Assembly: GCA_964424555.1 (NCBI GenBank)
Contig: CAYRIX010000044.1
Coordinates: 1 to 13,902, forward strand
DNA length: 13,902 bases
Source of the DNA: UMGS172 sp964424555
Lineage (GTDB): Bacteria; Bacillota; Clostridia; Oscillospirales; Acutalibacteraceae
Direction: 5' to 3'
Shown piece after piece: positions 11,441 through 13,902 of this stretch (its first letter is position 1; each line of letters opens with the position of its first letter). Under the pieces are notes generated by a model that did no database searches, was not told where the DNA came from, and saw nothing but the letters and a program-made list of their open reading frames with translations. A program made the position numbers and the translations under genes.

Positions 11441-13735
11441 ATGAAAGCAGAAATCAGAAAACACAACGGAATTTCAACGATTTTTATTGACGGAGTGCCG
11501 CATACTTCACCTGCGGCGTTTATCCGCACCCGTACCCGTGACGAAAGCAACAACGTCACCGTACACTTTGACAAAGAATACTTTGAGTCCTTGGGTGAAT
11601 CGGGTGTAAAATTATATTTTATCGAGTGCAACACCCTCTGGCTTCAGCCCGATGCCTTAAAGATCTTTGATGAGGAAGCCCGACTTTTATTGGACGCCAT
11701 CCCCGATGCCTATATAATCGCCCGTTTCGGTATGCACCCCACCAATGAGTGGATACTAAGAAACCCCGATGAATGTGTTAAGTACAGTGACGGCGAAAGT
11801 CCCTCGGCGCATCTTTTTACCGAATCCTATGAAGCCGAAATGCCCCATTGGTATTCGCTTTGCTCACATAAATGGCGAGAGGATGCGGGAAAAGCCTTGG
11901 TCGAGACCTGGAAAGAGGTCATGAAGCTTCCCTACTATGACCGCATAATCTGTTGCTTCCCCACAGGCGGAAGCACCTCGGAATGGGGTTACAAGGTACC
12001 GCTTGTAGACAGCAAAAACAAGCGCTGTTTGGGTTACAGCAAGGCCTTTAAGCGTGAGTTTTCCGATTATCTTTTAAGAAAATACGGTACCGATGATGCC
12101 CTGCAAAAGGCTTGGAACGACCCCACAGCAACTATAGCCGACCCGTCAGTCCCCACCTATGAGGAGCATTATTTTTCAGGTGCGGTTGACGGTCATGCCG
12201 CCAATCCGCCGCAAAAAATGCGTGCCAATGCCGAGGTTCCGCCTGCCATAAACTACGGCACTCATTTCGGTTCGTTTATTGATTTTGAAAACCATATGAG
12301 GGTGTATGATTTTTACCGTTGCTGGCATGAAGGCACTGCAAGGTCACAGGTTTATTTTGCAAAGCTCATTAAAGAGATATCGCCCGACCGACTCGTCGGC
12401 ACCTGCTACGGTGCTCAAGGCTGCAGCGATGTGGTTCGAAGCGGACGAAGCGCCGGCACACGTCTTATTATGGAAAGCGGAGCTATCGACTTTGTCGAAA
12501 ATCCGAGCGTTTACGAGAACCGTTGGCCGGGCGGCTCCACGGCACAGCGTGTCGTTCAGGATTCCTATACATTGCACAATATGGTCTATATGTGTCAGGA
12601 TGACACCAGAACCTTGGCCGAAAACCGATTCTTTAAGGAAAAATACCACGTTTTCGATATGGAAGACTCGATCAATATAATGAAGCGTGAGTTTGGCAAA
12701 TGCGTATGCGACGATATGAAGCAATGGTGGTTTGACCAGCTTGTAGGCGGAAAACGTTACAACTACCCCGAAATATTGGCATTGCTCAAAAAGCAACACG
12801 AAATTCAGAAAGAGGCTTATTCTCTTGACCGCACAAAACAACGTGAAATTGCGTATATCTTCAGCGAGGAGTCCATTACCTCTGTCTCACATCAGACCAC
12901 GAGAGATCTTATCGAGCTTTTCCGAAGCTATGAGATGAACTATGTCGGTGCATCAGGCGATCAGTATTACCACAACGATATGGCCGACCCCTTGATGCCG
13001 TCTTATAAGATGTATGTTTTCTTCAATGTTTTCGTGTTGACCGAAAAGGAACGTGAGGTTATCAAGGCCAAGCTTAAAAAGGATAACGCCGTTGCCGTTT
13101 GGGTCTACGGTTCGGGATTTATTGACCCCGAGGCTGATGTTAAAATGTCGGTTGAGCATATAAGAGACCTTACCGGTATAGACGTTGCGGTTGAGAACGA
13201 CAAGTTCGATGCCGTGCTCCGTTTTAACGGTGAAAAACACCCCATTTCAAAAGAGCTTGACAGCCGTGCATTCTTTGGCACATTCAACCGCCGCCGTCCC
13301 GTGGGTCTTGGCAATCCAACGGCCGCGCATTATCACGAGACCTATCTGTATCCGCAATTTTATTCAGTGGATGAAGAAGCCAAAACAATTGCGAATTTCC
13401 TCACCACCGACCGACCTGCCGTATCGGTCAAGGAGTGTGACGGCTACACGTCAGTGTTCTACGGTTCAAAATCGCTTGATCGCACAACCGTTAGATCTTT
13501 GGCAAAATTTGCAGGCGTTCATATTTACTCGAACTCAGAAGACGTTATATATACCAGCCAAAATTATATAACCTTCCACGCAGCATCGGGTGGCAAAAAG
13601 ACGCTTCGCTTCCCCGAACCCTGCGATGTTGTTGAGGTTTATGAGGAAAGACACTACGGACAAAACGTGACCGAGATCGAGTTTGATTGCCATTTCGGCG
13701 AGACCAAAATGTTCCGCATCCGCAAGCCCGAATAA
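11441..13735 (+). CDS. GH42-like (clan GH-A) cytoplasmic glycoside hydrolase
   Basis: This 764-residue protein has no signal peptide or membrane segment, so it should act on imported oligosaccharides or glycosides. The N-terminal two thirds look like a TIM-barrel beta-galactosidase-type enzyme. GGSTSEWGY places Glu181 as a candidate acid/base. FKREFSDYLLRKYGTDDALQKAW resembles the F-x-W-L-KYG-L-x-W segment of GH42. Glu345 (MESGAIDF) is one candidate nucleophile. Residues about 465-570 (REIAYIFSEES to VWVYGSGFID) resemble the glutamine-amidotransferase-like trimerisation domain of GH42, and a small beta domain ends the protein. GGGAGG at 11429-11434 lies 6 nt before the 11441 ATG and 3 nt before another at 11438. 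There are no transporter or regulator genes beside it. Family placement is by motif recognition; substrate unknown. Confidence 0.68.
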   Translation: MKAEIRKHNGISTIFIDGVPHTSPAAFIRTRTRDESNNVTVHFDKEYFESLGESGVKLYFIECNTLWLQPDALKIFDEEARLLLDAIPDAYIIARFGMHPTNEWILRNPDECVKYSDGESPSAHLFTESYEAEMPHWYSLCSHKWREDAGKALVETWKEVMKLPYYDRIICCFPTGGSTSEWGYKVPLVDSKNKRCLGYSKAFKREFSDYLLRKYGTDDALQKAWNDPTATIADPSVPTYEEHYFSGAVDGHAANPPQKMRANAEVPPAINYGTHFGSFIDFENHMRVYDFYRCWHEGTARSQVYFAKLIKEISPDRLVGTCYGAQGCSDVVRSGRSAGTRLIMESGAIDFVENPSVYENRWPGGSTAQRVVQDSYTLHNMVYMCQDDTRTLAENRFFKEKYHVFDMEDSINIMKREFGKCVCDDMKQWWFDQLVGGKRYNYPEILALLKKQHEIQKEAYSLDRTKQREIAYIFSEESITSVSHQTTRDLIELFRSYEMNYVGASGDQYYHNDMADPLMPSYKMYVFFNVFVLTEKEREVIKAKLKKDNAVAVWVYGSGFIDPEADVKMSVEHIRDLTGIDVAVENDKFDAVLRFNGEKHPISKELDSRAFFGTFNRRRPVGLGNPTAAHYHETYLYPQFYSVDEEAKTIANFLTTDRPAVSVKECDGYTSVFYGSKSLDRTTVRSLAKFAGVHIYSNSEDVIYTSQNYITFHAASGGKKTLRFPEPCDVVEVYEERHYGQNVTEIEFDCHFGETKMFRIRKPE

Positions 13736-13748
13736 CAAGTAAAAACCA

Positions 13749-13780
13749 CACCGCACCGTCAAATTTTCGGCGGTGCGGTG
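13749..13780 (+). terminator. Intrinsic terminator after the GH42-like gene
   Basis: A GC-rich 10-bp perfect stem, CACCGCACCG (13749-13758) with CGGTGCGGTG (13771-13780), is followed by CTTTTT. AAAAA on the left allows weak action on the other strand too. Confidence 0.92.
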
Positions 13781-13802
13781 CTTTTTATAGCGGTTATCAA
13801 AT

Positions 13803-13820
13803 TAAGATTTAATAATCTTA
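13803..13820 (-). other. Small AT-rich hairpin over a stop codon
   Basis: TAAGATT (13803-13809) and AATCTTA (13814-13820) form a 7-bp stem with a 4-nt loop. It includes the TAA stop of the partial minus-strand gene and is followed on that strand by AATTT. It is at best a weak terminator. Confidence 0.35.
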
Positions 13821-13901
13821 TTTCATGTTGCTCTCGTAAGACTCGATCATCTTCTTAAAAGTGTGTCCCGTAGTGCAAACATTGACAATACCGTTATCAG
13901 A
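13818..13901 (-). CDS. 3' end of an unidentified gene (partial)
   Basis: The minus strand reads an open frame for 27 codons from the window edge to TAA. The residues are SDNGIVNVCTTGHTFKK followed by MIESYESNMK. The frame, codon use like the neighbours' and the amphipathic C-terminus support a real coding end. It converges on the GH42-like gene and stops 38 nt from that gene's terminator. Too little is present to name a family. Confidence 0.6.
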   Translation of the reverse strand, partial: SDNGIVNVCTTGHTFKKMIESYESNMK

Positions 13902-13902
13902 C

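Noticed and set aside
12344..12841. 165-codon open frame antisense to the GH42-like gene
   Set aside because: Shadow frame with no domain, ribosome site or promoter.
1..13902. tRNA, rRNA, CRISPR array, complete insertion sequence or prophage genes
   Set aside because: No repeat-spacer arrays, tRNA cloverleaf motifs, transposase or phage frames were seen on reading both strands.

Overview
The window looks like a chromosomal segment of a low-to-moderate GC Firmicute of class Clostridia, probably a gut Oscillospiraceae/Ruminococcaceae-type organism. The evidence is strong AGGAGG-type ribosome sites, TTGACA/TATAAT promoters in very AT-rich gaps, intrinsic terminators, a G5/3D-domain cell-wall protein, an rsmD-coaD-coiled-coil cluster and a clostridial-type divergent LigA. 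The taxon is inferred from gene content and base composition only.

Layout. (1) Positions 1-1290: ychF (YchF/OLA1 ATPase) on + with a bulged leader hairpin and a bidirectional terminator. (2) 1292-2718, minus: a ComEA-like helix-hairpin-helix membrane protein downstream of a G5+3D-domain peptidoglycan enzyme. The latter has a consensus promoter and a structured leader of about 150 nt. (3) 2900-3201: AT-rich gap without a gene. (4) 3202-4532, minus: a zinc-dependent phospholipase C-like protein and a TetR-family regulator. They lie behind what reads as a complete yybP-ykoY manganese riboswitch: promoter, aptamer and a mutually exclusive terminator. (5) 4702-7320, plus: a PacL-type P-type Ca2+/Mn2+ ATPase, divergent from the riboswitch operon. 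(6) 7375-8910, minus: rsmD, coaD and a coiled-coil DivIVA-like protein in one tight operon. (7) 9094-9236: a 143-bp element with perfect 14-bp terminal inverted repeats, carrying a GTCATCCTGAGCGAAGC-type intergenic repeat. (8) 9247-11235, minus: a LigA-family ligase with substitutions at normally conserved active-site positions. (9) 11441-13735, plus: a cytoplasmic GH42-like glycoside hydrolase with its own perfect promoter and terminator. (10) 13818-13901, minus: the 3' end of an unidentified gene.

The most notable point is the manganese riboswitch. yybP-ykoY aptamers usually sit directly in front of metal exporters, including P-type ATPases. Here the ATPase is next door, but the riboswitch faces the other way and gates a TetR-type regulator plus a metal-dependent hydrolase-like protein. 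One model is a relay in which Mn2+ relieves termination of the regulator gene and the regulator then acts on the shared intergenic region. The riboswitch architecture is read directly from the sequence; the relay is inference.
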